From contig NZ_CP113097.1 of the NCBI RefSeq assembly GCF_026625125.1, positions 682,001 through 746,000 on the forward strand: a stretch of DNA of 64,000 bases, read 5' to 3'. Positions 29,258 through 39,321 of the stretch are shown piece after piece. The notes beneath the pieces are model-generated. The model made no database searches. It was not told where the DNA came from and saw nothing but the letters and a program-made list of their open reading frames with translations. The stretch comes from Pseudomonas putida (GTDB lineage Bacteria > Pseudomonadota > Gammaproteobacteria > Pseudomonadales > Pseudomonadaceae). How positions within the stretch are numbered: the first letter of the stretch is position 1; the number at the start of each line of letters is the position of its first letter. The translations under genes were made by a program, and so were the position numbers.

Positions 29258-29815
29258 TCAGGGGAGCGGCGAGAACGGCGTGCGCCCTTCGGCGCTTTGC
29301 AGTTCCAGCAGGTATTTGCGGAAGATCTGGCCGAGTACCTGGGTGGCATGCTCCAGTTCATCGCGGGGCATCTGCTCGGTGACTTCGTCGGCCATGTCCA
29401 GCGCATCTTCTGCACCGTTGACCGCCGCCATTTTCAGCAGGATGTAGGCCTGTACGTTGTTGGCCTCGACCCCTTCCCCATGAAAGAACATGCCGCCAAG
29501 GCGGTACTGGGCCTGTGCATGGCCTTGCAGCGAGGCTTTTTCGAACCAGTCCAGGGCCAGTTTCAGGTCTTTGGGGGTTTGCGTGTAATAGTACTCACCC
29601 AGTTCGTACTGCGCCTGGGCGTCCCCGGTCGCCGCCATCTGCTCGCAAGCCTTGAGGGCGTTTTGCTGGTCCTCTGGCTGGACATTGAGCGTGCAGCGCC
29701 CCGTTGCAGGAATCAGCAACGAGTTACCGCCCTCCGCCAGTGCCAGCAGGGGCTGAAGAAGCAACAGGCAGCCCAGGGCAAGGGCGCGGCCGGTGCGGTT
29801 CATGGGGATCGACAT
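29258..29815 (-). CDS. Sel1-like / tetratricopeptide repeat secreted protein
   Basis: A 185-residue protein with a signal peptide (cleavage near LLALA) and about two Sel1-like repeats: AQAQYELGEYYY...LALDWFEKASLQ and AQAQYRLGGMFFHGEGVEANNVQAYIL. Sel1 repeat proteins are protein-protein adaptors; its partner is unknown. Two starts are possible (29815 and 29803), neither with ideal ribosome-site spacing. It sits between the DUF1820 gene and hemL, as it does in other pseudomonads. Confidence 0.82.
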   Translation of the reverse strand: MSIPMNRTGRALALGCLLLLQPLLALAEGGNSLLIPATGRCTLNVQPEDQQNALKACEQMAATGDAQAQYELGEYYYTQTPKDLKLALDWFEKASLQGHAQAQYRLGGMFFHGEGVEANNVQAYILLKMAAVNGAEDALDMADEVTEQMPRDELEHATQVLGQIFRKYLLELQSAEGRTPFSPLP

Positions 29816-29941
29816 ACCTCTGCAAAGCTACGGCCAATGTCTCTGGTGGCACATTATGGGATAAGCAGCGCCAACCTTACAAAGTTTTACTCGAATTTAT
29901 GTGCCGGTGGGGAAAGTTGCGGGTGTGGCCGGGCATTTATT

Positions 29942-29982
29942 GCCAGAGCGCTTCGCCCGATTGCCCGGCGAAGCGCTCTGGC
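29942..29982. terminator. Perfect 16 bp hairpin downstream of hemL
   Basis: GCCAGAGCGCTTCGCC at 29942-29957 is exactly complementary to 29967-29982, with a 9-base loop. It lies 6 bases beyond the hemL stop. No T-run follows on the minus strand, so it may be a transcript-stabilising end or a weak terminator. Confidence 0.65.
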
Positions 29983-29988
29983 TGCGCT

Positions 29989-31272
29989 TTACTTCAGTGC
30001 GGCAAATGCCCGCTCAGCCGCGTCCAGGGTGATCTGCAGCTCCTTGTCACCGTGTGCGATGGAGGTGAAGCCGGCCTCGAAGGCGCTAGGTGCCAGGTAG
30101 ACGCCACCGTCGAGCATCAGGTGGAAGAAGCGCTTGAAGCGCTCGGCATCGCTGGCCATCACGTCATCGAAGGTGACGATATCGTCGGCGCCGCTGAAGT
30201 ACAGGCCGAACATGGCACCTGCCTGGGTCGTCACGAACGGCACGCCAGCGGCATCTGCACGCTGCTGCAGGCCGTCGAGCATGCGGCTGGTGAAGTCGCT
30301 CAGCTCGTCGTGGAAGCCTGGGCGGCTGATCAGTTTCAGCGTGGTCAGGCCTGCGGCCATGGCCAGCGGGTTACCCGACAGGGTACCGGCCTGATACACC
30401 GGGCCCAGCGGGGCGATGCAGCCCATGATCTCGCGCTTGCCGCCGAAGCAGCCGACCGGCATGCCACCGCCGACGATCTTGCCGAAGGTCGACAGGTCCG
30501 GGGTGATGCCGTAGTAGCCTTGGGCGCCGCCCAGCGAGACCCGGAAGCCCGTCATCACTTCGTCGAAGATCAACACCACGCCGTGCTTGTCGCACTGCTC
30601 GCGCAGGCCTTCGAGGAAGCCAGGCGCTGGCGGTACGCAATTCATGTTGCCGGCCACGGGCTCGACGATGATGCAGGCTACGGTCTGGCCGACCTCAGCC
30701 AGGGTCTTCTCGACAGCAGCGATGTCGTTGAACGGCAGGGTCAGGGTGTGCTTGGCGAAGTCCGCTGGCACGCCTGCCGAGCTTGGCACGCCCTGGGTCA
30801 GCAAGCCGGAGCCGGCCTTGACCAGCAGGCTGTCGGAGTGGCCGTGGTAGCAGCCTTCGAACTTGATGATGGCGTCGCGACCGGTGTAACCACGGGCCAG
30901 GCGGATCGCGCTCATGGTGGCTTCGGTGCCGGAGCTGACCATGCGCACCATTTCCATGGAGGGCACCAGCGAGCAGACAAGGTCTGCCATCTCGGTTTCC
31001 ATGGCGGTCGGCGCGCCGTAGGACAAGCCGTGCTGCAGCTGGTTGCGCACCGCGTCGAGCACCTGTGGGTGGCCGTGGCCGAGGATCATCGGCCCCCACG
31101 AACCCACGTAGTCAACATAGCGCTTGTCGTCTTCGTCGACGACATAGGCGCCTTCGGCATGCTTGAAGAACAGCGGGGTGCCGCCGACGCTCTTGAAGGC
31201 GCGGACCGGCGAATTGACGCCACCTGGGATGTGCTTCTGGGCTTGGGCGAACAGGGATTCGGAACGGGACAT
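29989..31272 (-). CDS. hemL: Glutamate-1-semialdehyde 2,1-aminomutase
   Basis: A 427-residue PLP-dependent enzyme that makes 5-aminolevulinate in the C5 haem pathway. The PLP-lysine motif [14 protein letters not shown] and the segment [16 protein letters not shown] are intact. It lies downstream of thiE on the same strand, 17 bases away. Length is exactly that of the family. Confidence 0.97.
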   Translation of the reverse strand: MSRSESLFAQAQKHIPGGVNSPVRAFKSVGGTPLFFKHAEGAYVVDEDDKRYVDYVGSWGPMILGHGHPQVLDAVRNQLQHGLSYGAPTAMETEMADLVCSLVPSMEMVRMVSSGTEATMSAIRLARGYTGRDAIIKFEGCYHGHSDSLLVKAGSGLLTQGVPSSAGVPADFAKHTLTLPFNDIAAVEKTLAEVGQTVACIIVEPVAGNMNCVPPAPGFLEGLREQCDKHGVVLIFDEVMTGFRVSLGGAQGYYGITPDLSTFGKIVGGGMPVGCFGGKREIMGCIAPLGPVYQAGTLSGNPLAMAAGLTTLKLISRPGFHDELSDFTSRMLDGLQQRADAAGVPFVTTQAGAMFGLYFSGADDIVTFDDVMASDAERFKRFFHLMLDGGVYLAPSAFEAGFTSIAHGDKELQITLDAAERAFAALK

Positions 31273-31289
31273 GGGATCTTCTCTTGAAA

Positions 31290-31913
31290 TCAGGAAGCGA
31301 ACAGGGCGTTGAAGGCGCGGGCGCGGCGGGTGACTTCCTGCGCGCTGTCGGCACCGAACAGGCCATGGATCACCGCCAGCAGGTCGGCACCGTGGGCGAC
31401 CAGAGGGGCGGCGTTGTCGAGGGTGATGCCGCCGATCACGGCGATCGGCAGTTTGACCTGGGCCCGGGCCTGCGCCAGCAGGCCAACATCGGCGGCGGGT
31501 GCACCGGGCTTGGTCACGGAATTGAAGAAACGGCCAAAGGCAACGTAACTGGCGCCTTCGCTGGCGGCCTGGGTGGCCAGGTCGAGGCTGGCGTGGCAGG
31601 TCGAGCCAATGATCGCCTGGCGGCCCAGCAGGGCACGGGCCGGGGTCAAGGGGCCGTCGGTCTGCCCCAGGTGCACACCGACGCCCAGGCGCGCCGCCAG
31701 TTCGGCATCGTCGTTGATGACCAACTCGGTGCCGTAGCGTTCGCAGAGCTTGAGCAATGCTTGGGCTTCACGCAGTCGGCGGCCGTCATCATCGCTTTTA
31801 TCGCGGTACTGCAGCAGGCGCACGCCGCCTTCCAGTGCCGCCTCGACATGGGACAGGAACCGGCCGGCGAGCAGCTGGCTGTCGGTGATTGCATACAGAC
31901 CGCGTAGCTTCAT
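31290..31913 (-). CDS. thiE: Thiamine-phosphate synthase
   Basis: A 207-residue TIM-barrel enzyme that joins HMP pyrophosphate and thiazole phosphate. Typical segments are [32 protein letters not shown] and [10 protein letters not shown]. It is part of a thiD-thiE-hemL run on the minus strand with short gaps. Confidence 0.96.
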   Translation of the reverse strand: MKLRGLYAITDSQLLAGRFLSHVEAALEGGVRLLQYRDKSDDDGRRLREAQALLKLCERYGTELVINDDAELAARLGVGVHLGQTDGPLTPARALLGRQAIIGSTCHASLDLATQAASEGASYVAFGRFFNSVTKPGAPAADVGLLAQARAQVKLPIAVIGGITLDNAAPLVAHGADLLAVIHGLFGADSAQEVTRRARAFNALFAS

Positions 31914-31927
31914 CAGAAAGCCTCGTA

Positions 31928-32725
31928 TCAGGAGCAGAAATCCAGGGGCAGGCGGCGCGGGACGAACTGGCCCTTGCCCAGCTGCTCGGCGTCACGCAGG
32001 GTGCGCCAGGTGTAGTCGAGGGCACTGCGCACTGCGCTTTGCAGGTGTTCGCCCAAGGCCAGGCGGCCGGCCAACGTGCTGGCCAGGGTACAGCCCGAGC
32101 CGTGGTAGCTGCCAGGCAGGCGCTGGCAGGTCCAGGTATGCCGCTGGCCATCGCGGCTGTACAGGCGGTTGTGGATTTCTTCTTCGTCGCCGTGGCCACC
32201 GGTGATCAGCAGGTGTTTACAGAACGGCAGCAATTTTTCGGCGCACTCGTCTGCGCTACCGTCAGGCAGCTCGGCAAGGATGCGTGCCTCGGGCAGGTTC
32301 GGTGTGGCAATGGCGGCCAGCGGCAACAGGCGCTCGCGCACGGCATAGCCGACCTCGTCCTTGCCCAGCCGGCCACCGCCACCGGCGCGCAGCACCGGGT
32401 CGCAGACCACCGGCAGGTGTGGGTGGGCAATGAGCAGTTCGGCGACGGTATCGACCATTTCGATCGAGCCGAGCATGCCCAGCTTGACCGCGGCGACCGT
32501 GGAGTCGGCCAGTACGGCATTGGCCTGGGCCAGCACCCACTCACGGTCGAGCACGCGGAAGTCGGAAACGTTGACGGTATCCTGTACGGTCAGGGCGGTT
32601 ACCGCGGGTGCGGCATGACAGCCTTGGGCGATCAGGGCTTCGATATCTGCCTGCAAGCCGGCACCCCCACTTGGGTCGTGGCCGGAGAGACAGAGGACAA
32701 CGGGGCGGGAGCTGTAGGTATTCAT
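31928..32725 (-). CDS. thiD: Hydroxymethylpyrimidine/phosphomethylpyrimidine kinase
   Basis: A 265-residue ribokinase-like enzyme that phosphorylates HMP twice in thiamine synthesis. The motifs [16 protein letters not shown] and GSGCTLAST are present. An upstream start at 32752 would add 9 residues; the ATG at 32725 ([10 protein letters not shown]) was preferred. I saw no convincing TPP riboswitch in the 265 bases upstream. Confidence 0.95.
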   Translation of the reverse strand: MNTYSSRPVVLCLSGHDPSGGAGLQADIEALIAQGCHAAPAVTALTVQDTVNVSDFRVLDREWVLAQANAVLADSTVAAVKLGMLGSIEMVDTVAELLIAHPHLPVVCDPVLRAGGGGRLGKDEVGYAVRERLLPLAAIATPNLPEARILAELPDGSADECAEKLLPFCKHLLITGGHGDEEEIHNRLYSRDGQRHTWTCQRLPGSYHGSGCTLASTLAGRLALGEHLQSAVRSALDYTWRTLRDAEQLGKGQFVPRRLPLDFCS

Positions 32726-32990
32726 GGTCGGCGAGCTTACCACCAAACCCATTTGTACGGATCGTCCTACAAACGGATTTTGTTGATCGATAGGTCAGCT
32801 TTCTGCTTCTTCATGGCCTGAAAACATTCATCTAGAGCCTTTTGAGCCTAAATCAAGATGGCCCGTTGCCAGCCTTCACAGCTATGCTAGAGTGCTCGGA
32901 TAACTCGATAAACGGGCTTTGCCGGAATTCGTCGTCTCATAGGGATAGGGGGCCATTGCGACGTGTCCGGGCACGCCATGCTGGGGCCGT

Positions 32991-34982
32991 ATGCGCTATT
33001 TGCTGATTTTGCTTCTGGGCTGCTTGCCCGTGATGGCCACTGCGGTCGATTTCGACGACTCCACCCGGTACCTACCGCTGGGCAGCACCATGCAGGTCTA
33101 TGAAGACCGCAATGGCAGCGCCAGCATCGTTCAGGTCACCGCGCCCACCTTCGCCAACCGTTTTCGCCCACACCATGAACACGTGCTGAACGCCGGCTAT
33201 TCGACTTCGGTGTTCTGGCTCAAGGTCGATTTGCGCTACCTGGCCTCGGCGAACGCCGCACCGCGCCAATGGTTGCTGGAGCTGGCGTACCCGCCGCTGG
33301 ATCACCTCGAGCTCTATCTGCCGGATGCCGATGGTACCTACCGCCTGGCACAGCGTACCGGCGATGCCTTGCCCTACGCCAGCCGTCAGATTCTCCAGAA
33401 CAACTACCTGTTCGAACTGCCGCTGCAGCCCAACCAGGCGACCACCGTGTACCTGCGCCTGCACAGCCAGGGCTCGGTACAGGCGCCATTGGCGTTGTGG
33501 TCTGCCGAGGCCTACATGGAAGAGCAGCCCACTCGCCTGTATGTGCTGGGGATGATCTACGGGGTGTTGCTGGTGATGCTGGTGTACAACCTGTTCATCT
33601 TCCTCAGCGTGCGGGACGTCAGCTACCTCTATTACATCCTCTATATTGCCTCGTTCGGCCTCTACCAGGTGTCGGTCAACGGCGCAGGGGTGGCGTACTT
33701 CTGGCCGGACAGCCCCTGGTGGGCGAATGCCGCCACGCCGCTGTTCATCGGTGCGGCCGGCTTGTTCGGTTGCCAGTTCGCCCGCCACTTCCTGCGCCTA
33801 GGCACGATCAGCCGAGGGTTCGACCGCCTGCTGCAGTTATTGATGCTTGGCGCAGTGCTGGTGATGCTGCTGGCGGTGAGCATGCCTTATGGCATCGCCT
33901 TGCGTATGGCCACGGTACTGGCCCTGCTGTTCACCGTCAGCATTTTCGCCGCGGGGCTTTATGCCTGGGTACGCGGCCTGCGGGTGGCGCGCTGGTTCAT
34001 CATTGCCTGGACGGCGTTCCTGCTGGGCGGGCTGGTCAATACCCTGATGGTGCTGGGTTACCTGCCCAATGTGTTCCTGACCATGTATGCCAGCCAGCTC
34101 GGTGCGGCGCTGGAAGTGGCGTTGCTGTCCCTGGCGCTGGCCGATCGTATCAACAGCATGCGCGAGCAGCAGGCACAGACCCTGCGTGATACCGGGCGCA
34201 CGCTGGAACAACTGAACCAGCAGTTGGCCAGGAGCAACCATCTGAAGGATGAGTTCCTCGCCACGATCACCCACGAACTGCGCACCCCGATGAACGGTGT
34301 GATCGGCTCGCTGGAGCTGATGCACACCTTGCCGCTGAGCGCCGAGATGGCCCAGTACCACCGCACGGCGGTGGGCTCTGCGCAGAACATGATGGACATG
34401 GTCGACGATATTCTCACCCTCACCGAGTTGCAGGCCGGCCGCCTGCGCGTGCAGGCGGCGCCGTTCAGCTTGCGGCGCATGCTCCAGGAGCTGCGGGCCG
34501 GCTATGCCGGAACGGCGCTGGGCAAGGGGCTGTACCTGAGCCTGGACATCCCCGCCGAGCTGCCGGACGAACTGCTGGGCGATGCGCACAAACTGGCGCG
34601 TTGCCTGGGGTGCCTGGTGGACAACGGCCTCAAGTTCACCCACCAGGGTGGGGTGATGATCCAGGTGCGCGGCCGTCGTCTTGGGCCGGGCAGCCTGGCA
34701 CTGACCTTCGCCGTCAGTGACAGCGGCATCGGCTTCGATGACCTGGACCAGGCGATCCTGTATCAGCGCTTCTTCCAGGTCGATGGCTCGATGACCCGTC
34801 GATATGGCGGGTTGGGCATTGGCCTGTCGATCTGCCGGCAGATGGGCGAGGTGCTGGGCGGCCAGCTGGTGCATGAGTCTACGCGGGGCCTGGGTAGCCG
34901 GTTCGAATTGAGCCTGGAAGTGGCGATAGCGCAGGTGCAGATGCCGGCGGGGAGGGCGGTGTCGGGCAGCTCACGGCTCTGA
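32991..34982 (+). CDS. ladS: 7TMR-DISM sensor histidine kinase, LadS-like, without receiver
   Basis: A 663-residue membrane kinase. A signal peptide is followed by a periplasmic 7TMR-DISM extracellular domain (about 30-180), seven membrane helices (about 185-385), a short coiled coil, a HisKA domain with phospho-acceptor His428 (ATITHELRTPMNG) and an HATPase domain (DNGLKFTH, DSGIGFDD, GGLGIGLSIC). The hemL-thiE-thiD neighbourhood matches that of ladS in P. aeruginosa, where LadS feeds the GacS/GacA-Rsm switch between sessile and acute behaviour. That LadS ends in a receiver domain; this one stops after the ATPase. The orthology is inferred from domain order and position. Confidence 0.85.
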   Translation: MRYLLILLLGCLPVMATAVDFDDSTRYLPLGSTMQVYEDRNGSASIVQVTAPTFANRFRPHHEHVLNAGYSTSVFWLKVDLRYLASANAAPRQWLLELAYPPLDHLELYLPDADGTYRLAQRTGDALPYASRQILQNNYLFELPLQPNQATTVYLRLHSQGSVQAPLALWSAEAYMEEQPTRLYVLGMIYGVLLVMLVYNLFIFLSVRDVSYLYYILYIASFGLYQVSVNGAGVAYFWPDSPWWANAATPLFIGAAGLFGCQFARHFLRLGTISRGFDRLLQLLMLGAVLVMLLAVSMPYGIALRMATVLALLFTVSIFAAGLYAWVRGLRVARWFIIAWTAFLLGGLVNTLMVLGYLPNVFLTMYASQLGAALEVALLSLALADRINSMREQQAQTLRDTGRTLEQLNQQLARSNHLKDEFLATITHELRTPMNGVIGSLELMHTLPLSAEMAQYHRTAVGSAQNMMDMVDDILTLTELQAGRLRVQAAPFSLRRMLQELRAGYAGTALGKGLYLSLDIPAELPDELLGDAHKLARCLGCLVDNGLKFTHQGGVMIQVRGRRLGPGSLALTFAVSDSGIGFDDLDQAILYQRFFQVDGSMTRRYGGLGIGLSICRQMGEVLGGQLVHESTRGLGSRFELSLEVAIAQVQMPAGRAVSGSSRL

Positions 34983-35166
34983 TGGCACAACGGTGTAGCC
35001 CCTGCCAGGGGTCGCACTGCGCCCTCTGCTCGGCCCGCCCACAGCTGACCGGGTGACCCCTCGGGGCAATTCAAATCACACGTTTAGTCACTATTGTCAC
35101 TTTGTCTGCCCAGCAGTGAGTGCTTCACTGGACTTCTCAGCCCTACACGGCCTCCAGGAGCTCCCC

Positions 35167-36819
35167 ATGAACCTGCACCAGTACGCTGAAACCCACGAAG
35201 TCACCAACCAGCCGCCATCGCTCGACGGTGCCAACCTGTACCGCCTGGACCTGCCCCTGCAGGAGTGGTCGCGGCGTTTCGGGGCCGGCTGGGCCGAATC
35301 GCGGATCGATGCCTATGGTGCCTTGGCCGGTGGGCCGCTGATGGCCGCGGGCTTTCTGGCCAACGCGAACAAACCGGTGTTCAGCAGCCATGACCGCTAC
35401 GGTCACCGCATCGACCTGGTGGAGTTCCACCCCGCCTACCACGAGCTGATGCGTACGGCCGTCGAGCACGGCCTGCCCGCGTTACCCTGGGCCGAGCCGC
35501 GCCCCGGTGCCCATGTAGCGCGGGCATCGATGACTTACCTGCACAGCCAGGCAGAGGCCGGTACCGGTTGCCCGCTGACCATGACCTTTGCCGCTGTGCC
35601 GGCGCTCAGGCTGCAGCCTGAGCTGGCCGAGTACTGGTTGCCGAAGGTTCTCGCCCGCGAATACGACCCGCGCAACGTCGGCGATCGCCACAAGGCGGGC
35701 GTGACCATCGGCATGGCCATGACAGAAAAGCAGGGCGGTACCGATGTGCGCGCCAACACCACCCGCGCCTATCCTGTCGGCAGCCCGGGGCCGGGTCAGG
35801 CCTACGAGTTGGTTGGGCATAAATGGTTCTGCTCGGCGCCAATGTGCGACGCCTTCCTGACACTGGCGCAGACCGACAAAGGCTTGAGCTGTTTTCTGTT
35901 GCCACGCCATCGCCCGGATGACAGCCGTAACCAGTTCTACATCCAGCGCCTGAAGAACAAGCTTGGCAACAGCTCCAATGCTTCCAGCGAAGTGGAGTTC
36001 CGTGGCGCGCTGGCCTGGATGGTCGGTGAGGAGGGCCGGGGCGTGCCGACCATCATCGAGATGGTGGCCATGACCCGCTTCGACTGCATGGTCGGCTCAA
36101 GCGCCCTGATGCGCCAGGCCTTGACCCAGGCTACCCACCACTGCGCACACCGCAAGGTCGGCGGCCGGGTGCTGAGCGAGCAGCCGCTGATGCAGAACGT
36201 GCTGGCCGACCTGGCGCTGGAAAGCGAAGCGGCCCTGGCCCTGAGCCTGCGCATGGGGCAAGCGCTGGAGCAACTCGATGACCCGCAGCAGGCGCACTTC
36301 GCCCGGTTGGTCACGGCGGTGGGCAAGTACTGGATCTGCAAGCGCGCGCCGGCGATGATCAACGAAGCTGCCGAGTGCCTGGGCGGTGCCGGTTATGTCG
36401 AGGACAGCATCCTGCCGCGGCTGTACCGCGAAGCGCCGGTCAATTCCACCTGGGAGGGCTCAGGCAACGTCCAGTGCCTGGATGTGCTGCGGGCACTGTC
36501 CAAAGAGCCTGGTGTGCTCGATGCGCTGTTCGCTGAACTGGGCGATGGCCATGGCGATCCACGGCTGGCCGCGCACATCGGCAACCTCAAGGGTGCGTTC
36601 ACCGATACGAGTGACATCCAGTATCGTGCCCGGCAGCTGACCGAGGACATCGCCCTGGCGCTGCAGGCCAAGCTGTTGCTGGAGGCGGGTAACAGCTCTG
36701 TCAGCGATGCCTTCATCGGCAGCCGGCTGGCCGGCGGCGGCCGCGTTTACGGGGCGTTGCCGCGGGGCGTCGATGTTCAGGCGCTGGTTGCACGGGCCAC
36801 GCCTGGCTGGCCCGTCTGA
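35167..36819 (+). CDS. Acyl-CoA dehydrogenase, AidB-like
   Basis: A 550-residue flavoprotein of the acyl-CoA dehydrogenase superfamily, closest in length and layout to E. coli AidB (adaptive response to alkylation). Landmarks are MTFAAVPAL, MAMTEKQGGTDVRANTT, GHKWFCSAPMCDAFL and the C-terminal CLGGAGYVEDSILPRLYREA with STWEGSGNVQ. The start has CCAGGAG at good spacing. True enzymatic substrate is uncertain; AidB itself has little dehydrogenase activity and binds DNA. The 184 bp upstream holds a short inverted repeat but no recognisable gene. Confidence 0.88.
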   Translation: MNLHQYAETHEVTNQPPSLDGANLYRLDLPLQEWSRRFGAGWAESRIDAYGALAGGPLMAAGFLANANKPVFSSHDRYGHRIDLVEFHPAYHELMRTAVEHGLPALPWAEPRPGAHVARASMTYLHSQAEAGTGCPLTMTFAAVPALRLQPELAEYWLPKVLAREYDPRNVGDRHKAGVTIGMAMTEKQGGTDVRANTTRAYPVGSPGPGQAYELVGHKWFCSAPMCDAFLTLAQTDKGLSCFLLPRHRPDDSRNQFYIQRLKNKLGNSSNASSEVEFRGALAWMVGEEGRGVPTIIEMVAMTRFDCMVGSSALMRQALTQATHHCAHRKVGGRVLSEQPLMQNVLADLALESEAALALSLRMGQALEQLDDPQQAHFARLVTAVGKYWICKRAPAMINEAAECLGGAGYVEDSILPRLYREAPVNSTWEGSGNVQCLDVLRALSKEPGVLDALFAELGDGHGDPRLAAHIGNLKGAFTDTSDIQYRARQLTEDIALALQAKLLLEAGNSSVSDAFIGSRLAGGGRVYGALPRGVDVQALVARATPGWPV

Positions 36820-36887
36820 CAGGGGATGTTTTTACTGGCGAAGGCAGGCAAGATGGCTGACATGCATGTCCAGACAGGAAGCACAGT

Positions 36888-38351
36888 GTGAGCCAAGCCT
36901 TTGTAGTCGTTGATACCCCCGAACAGGCCGTCGACCGTCTGGCGGCCTTGCATGAACAGGCCACCGGGGCCCTCAGCCAGGCCCTCAAGCGTTACCTGAA
37001 AGACCGCACCGAGCCGGACGCCGACGAGCGCGCCGTCTACCGCTACCCGGCGTTGCGCCTGACCTACTACAGCCACGGCGAAGTCGCCGCCACCACCCGT
37101 GCCTATGCCAAGGTGCAGGTAGCGGGTACTTACAGCGTCACGGTCACCCAGCCTGCGGCATTTCGGGGTTATCTGCTCGAGCAGTTGCGCCCCTTGATGC
37201 AGGACTACACCGTGACCGTCGAGGTCGGTGTCAGCGAACAGAACATCCCGTACCCCTACGTGGTCGACCAGGGCGATGAGCTGGCGGGCAGCGGCATCAC
37301 TGCCGCCGAGCTGGCGCGGGTATTCCCCAGCACCGACCTGTCTGCCGCCACTGACGACATCGCCGACGGGTTGTGCGACTGGGGCAGTGCCGAAACCCTG
37401 CCGCTGGCGCTGTTCGACGCTGCCCGCGTGGACTTCTCGCTGCGCCGCCTGGTGCACTACACCGGCAGCGACTGGCGCCATGTGCAGCCGTGGATCCTGC
37501 TGACCAACTACCACCGTTATGTCGACCAGTTCATCAGCCACGGCCTTGAACAGCTGCGTGACGACCCGCGCTTCGTGCGCATGGTGCTGCCGGGCAACGT
37601 GTCGATCGAAAAAGGCATGGACCACGGTGAGGCGCAGGCCTTGGTGGCCAGCGTGGTCTGGCACCGCTATCAGATGCCGGCGTATCACCTGATCGCCGCT
37701 GACGGTGACGGCGTCACCCTGGTCAACATCGGTGTCGGCCCGTCCAACGCCAAGAACATCACCGACCACCTAGCCGTGCTGCGTCCACACTGCTGGCTGA
37801 TGATCGGCCACTGCGGGGGCCTGCGCCAGTCGCAGACCATCGGCGACTACGTGCTGGCGCACGCTTACATGCGCCGCGACGGTATTCTTGACCGGGTGGT
37901 GCCGCCGAACATCCCCATCCCGGCCCTGGCCGAGGTGCAGCTGGCGCTGCAGGAGGCGGCAGCCCAGGTGACCGGCGAGCGTGGCGAGGAGTTGAAGAAG
38001 CGCCTGCGCACCGGCACCGTACTCACCTACGACGATCGTAACTGGGAGCTGCGCTGGGCCCAGGAACGGCCACTGATCAACCTGTCGCGAGCGGTGGCGG
38101 TAGACATGGAGAGCGGTACCATCGCCGCCCAGGGGTATCGCTTGCGGGTGCCATACGGCACCTTGCTGTGCGTGTCCGACAAACCGCTGCACAGCGAAAT
38201 CAAGCTGCCCGGTTCGGCCAATGCCTTCTATAACCGCGCGGTCAGCCAGCACTTGAAGATCGGCATTGCCGCCCTCGACCTGCTGCGCACCGAGCTCAAC
38301 TCGCTGCACTCGCGTAAACTGCGCAGCTTCGATGAGCCGCCGTTCCGCTGA
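36888..38351 (+). CDS. amn: AMP nucleosidase
   Basis: A 487-residue enzyme that hydrolyses AMP to adenine and ribose 5-phosphate, helping to balance the adenylate pool. The N-terminal AMNp domain is followed by a nucleoside-phosphorylase-like catalytic domain with LMIGHCGGLRQSQTIGDYVLAHAY and VDMESGTIAAQGYR. The start is GTG with AGGAAG upstream. rluE follows after 6 bases. Confidence 0.95.
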   Translation: MSQAFVVVDTPEQAVDRLAALHEQATGALSQALKRYLKDRTEPDADERAVYRYPALRLTYYSHGEVAATTRAYAKVQVAGTYSVTVTQPAAFRGYLLEQLRPLMQDYTVTVEVGVSEQNIPYPYVVDQGDELAGSGITAAELARVFPSTDLSAATDDIADGLCDWGSAETLPLALFDAARVDFSLRRLVHYTGSDWRHVQPWILLTNYHRYVDQFISHGLEQLRDDPRFVRMVLPGNVSIEKGMDHGEAQALVASVVWHRYQMPAYHLIAADGDGVTLVNIGVGPSNAKNITDHLAVLRPHCWLMIGHCGGLRQSQTIGDYVLAHAYMRRDGILDRVVPPNIPIPALAEVQLALQEAAAQVTGERGEELKKRLRTGTVLTYDDRNWELRWAQERPLINLSRAVAVDMESGTIAAQGYRLRVPYGTLLCVSDKPLHSEIKLPGSANAFYNRAVSQHLKIGIAALDLLRTELNSLHSRKLRSFDEPPFR

Positions 38352-38357
38352 GGATCC

Positions 38358-38987
38358 ATGCCACTGCCACCCCGTTCCAAGCCGCGCCAGCCCAAGGCGC
38401 GGCCCGCCGGCCCAAGGCGCCAGCCCAAGGCACCGCCGGCCGAGCCGCGCCTGGTGCTGTTCAACAAGCCGTTCGATGTGCTGACCCAGTTCAGCGACGG
38501 CGATGGCCGTGCCACGCTCAAGGATTACATCGATATCCCTGGCATTTACCCGGCCGGTCGGCTGGACCGTGACAGTGAAGGTTTGCTGCTGCTGACCAAC
38601 GACGGCGGTTTGCAGGCCCGCATCGCCGACCCCAAGCACAAGCTGGCCAAGACGTACTGGGTGCAGGTGGAAGGCGAGCCCAGCGACGAGCAGCTAAAGC
38701 GGTTGCGCGAAGGCGTGGAGCTCAATGACGGGCCGACCTTGCCGGCCGAAGCTCGACGCCTGGAGGAGCCCGAACTGTGGCCGCGCAACCCGCCGGTCCG
38801 CTTTCGCAAGAGCGTGCCCACAAGTTGGCTGGAGCTGGTGATTCGCGAGGGGCGTAACCGCCAGGTGCGGCGCATGACCGCGGCGGTCGGCTTGCCGACT
38901 TTGCGCCTGGTGCGTGTGCGGATCGGTGACTGGGCGCTGGATGGGCTGGAGCAGGGGTGTTGGCGCGAGGTGCCGGCCAAGCTGTAA
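38358..38987 (+). CDS. rluE: 23S rRNA pseudouridine synthase RluE
   Basis: A 209-residue pseudouridine synthase of the RsuA/RluB/E/F family, which modifies U2457 of 23S rRNA in E. coli. The catalytic aspartate is in [19 protein letters not shown] basic, Pro/Arg/Lys-rich N-terminal tail of about 30 residues precedes the catalytic domain, and no S4 domain is present, as in RluE. Confidence 0.92.
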   Translation: MPLPPRSKPRQPKARPAGPRRQPKAPPAEPRLVLFNKPFDVLTQFSDGDGRATLKDYIDIPGIYPAGRLDRDSEGLLLLTNDGGLQARIADPKHKLAKTYWVQVEGEPSDEQLKRLREGVELNDGPTLPAEARRLEEPELWPRNPPVRFRKSVPTSWLELVIREGRNRQVRRMTAAVGLPTLRLVRVRIGDWALDGLEQGCWREVPAKL

Positions 38988-39000
38988 CGTTCGCTGGCGT

Positions 39001-39072
39001 CATCGCCGGCAAGAGGGCCCTGCAGAACATGCGCAGGCCTTGGCATCCATGGGCGCCAGCTTGCCGGTGATC
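39001..39072. repeat. Degenerate REP-like inverted repeat
   Basis: CATCGCCGGCAAG near 39001 and CTTGCCGGTGATC near 39060 form an inverted pair separated by about 45 bases. The full REP core (CCGGCTCCCAC) has been lost. It lies between the convergent rluE and DUF2788 genes. Confidence 0.55.
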
Positions 39073-39087
39073 AGGCTTGGGAGGGCG

Positions 39088-39291
39088 CTACACCCCTTCC
39101 AGAATCCCCACGACCACGGTCTTGATGATAAAGGCCAGCACCCCCAGCCCCAGCACGAAGAACAGGATCATCGTGCCAAAGCGCCCGGCCTTGGATTTTT
39201 TTGCCAGGTCCCAAACGATGAAACCCATGAAACCGATCAACACGGTGACCAGGGTGATCATCATCCACTCTTCGAATACAGCCGGATCCAT
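39088..39291 (-). CDS. DUF2788 family small membrane protein
   Basis: A 67-residue protein, MDPAVFEEWMMITLVTVLIG onward, with two hydrophobic segments, matching the DUF2788 family. Function unknown. The start is preceded by GGAGA at good spacing. It lies 31 bases downstream of the Lrp-type regulator on the same strand. Confidence 0.85.
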   Translation of the reverse strand: MDPAVFEEWMMITLVTVLIGFMGFIVWDLAKKSKAGRFGTMILFFVLGLGVLAFIIKTVVVGILEGV

Positions 39292-39321
39292 CAGTGTTCT
39301 CCAGGCAGGCTCAGCAGCCAA

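Noticed and set aside
32726..32990. TPP riboswitch upstream of thiD
   Set aside because: No recognisable THI-box core sequence was found in this interval on the minus strand.
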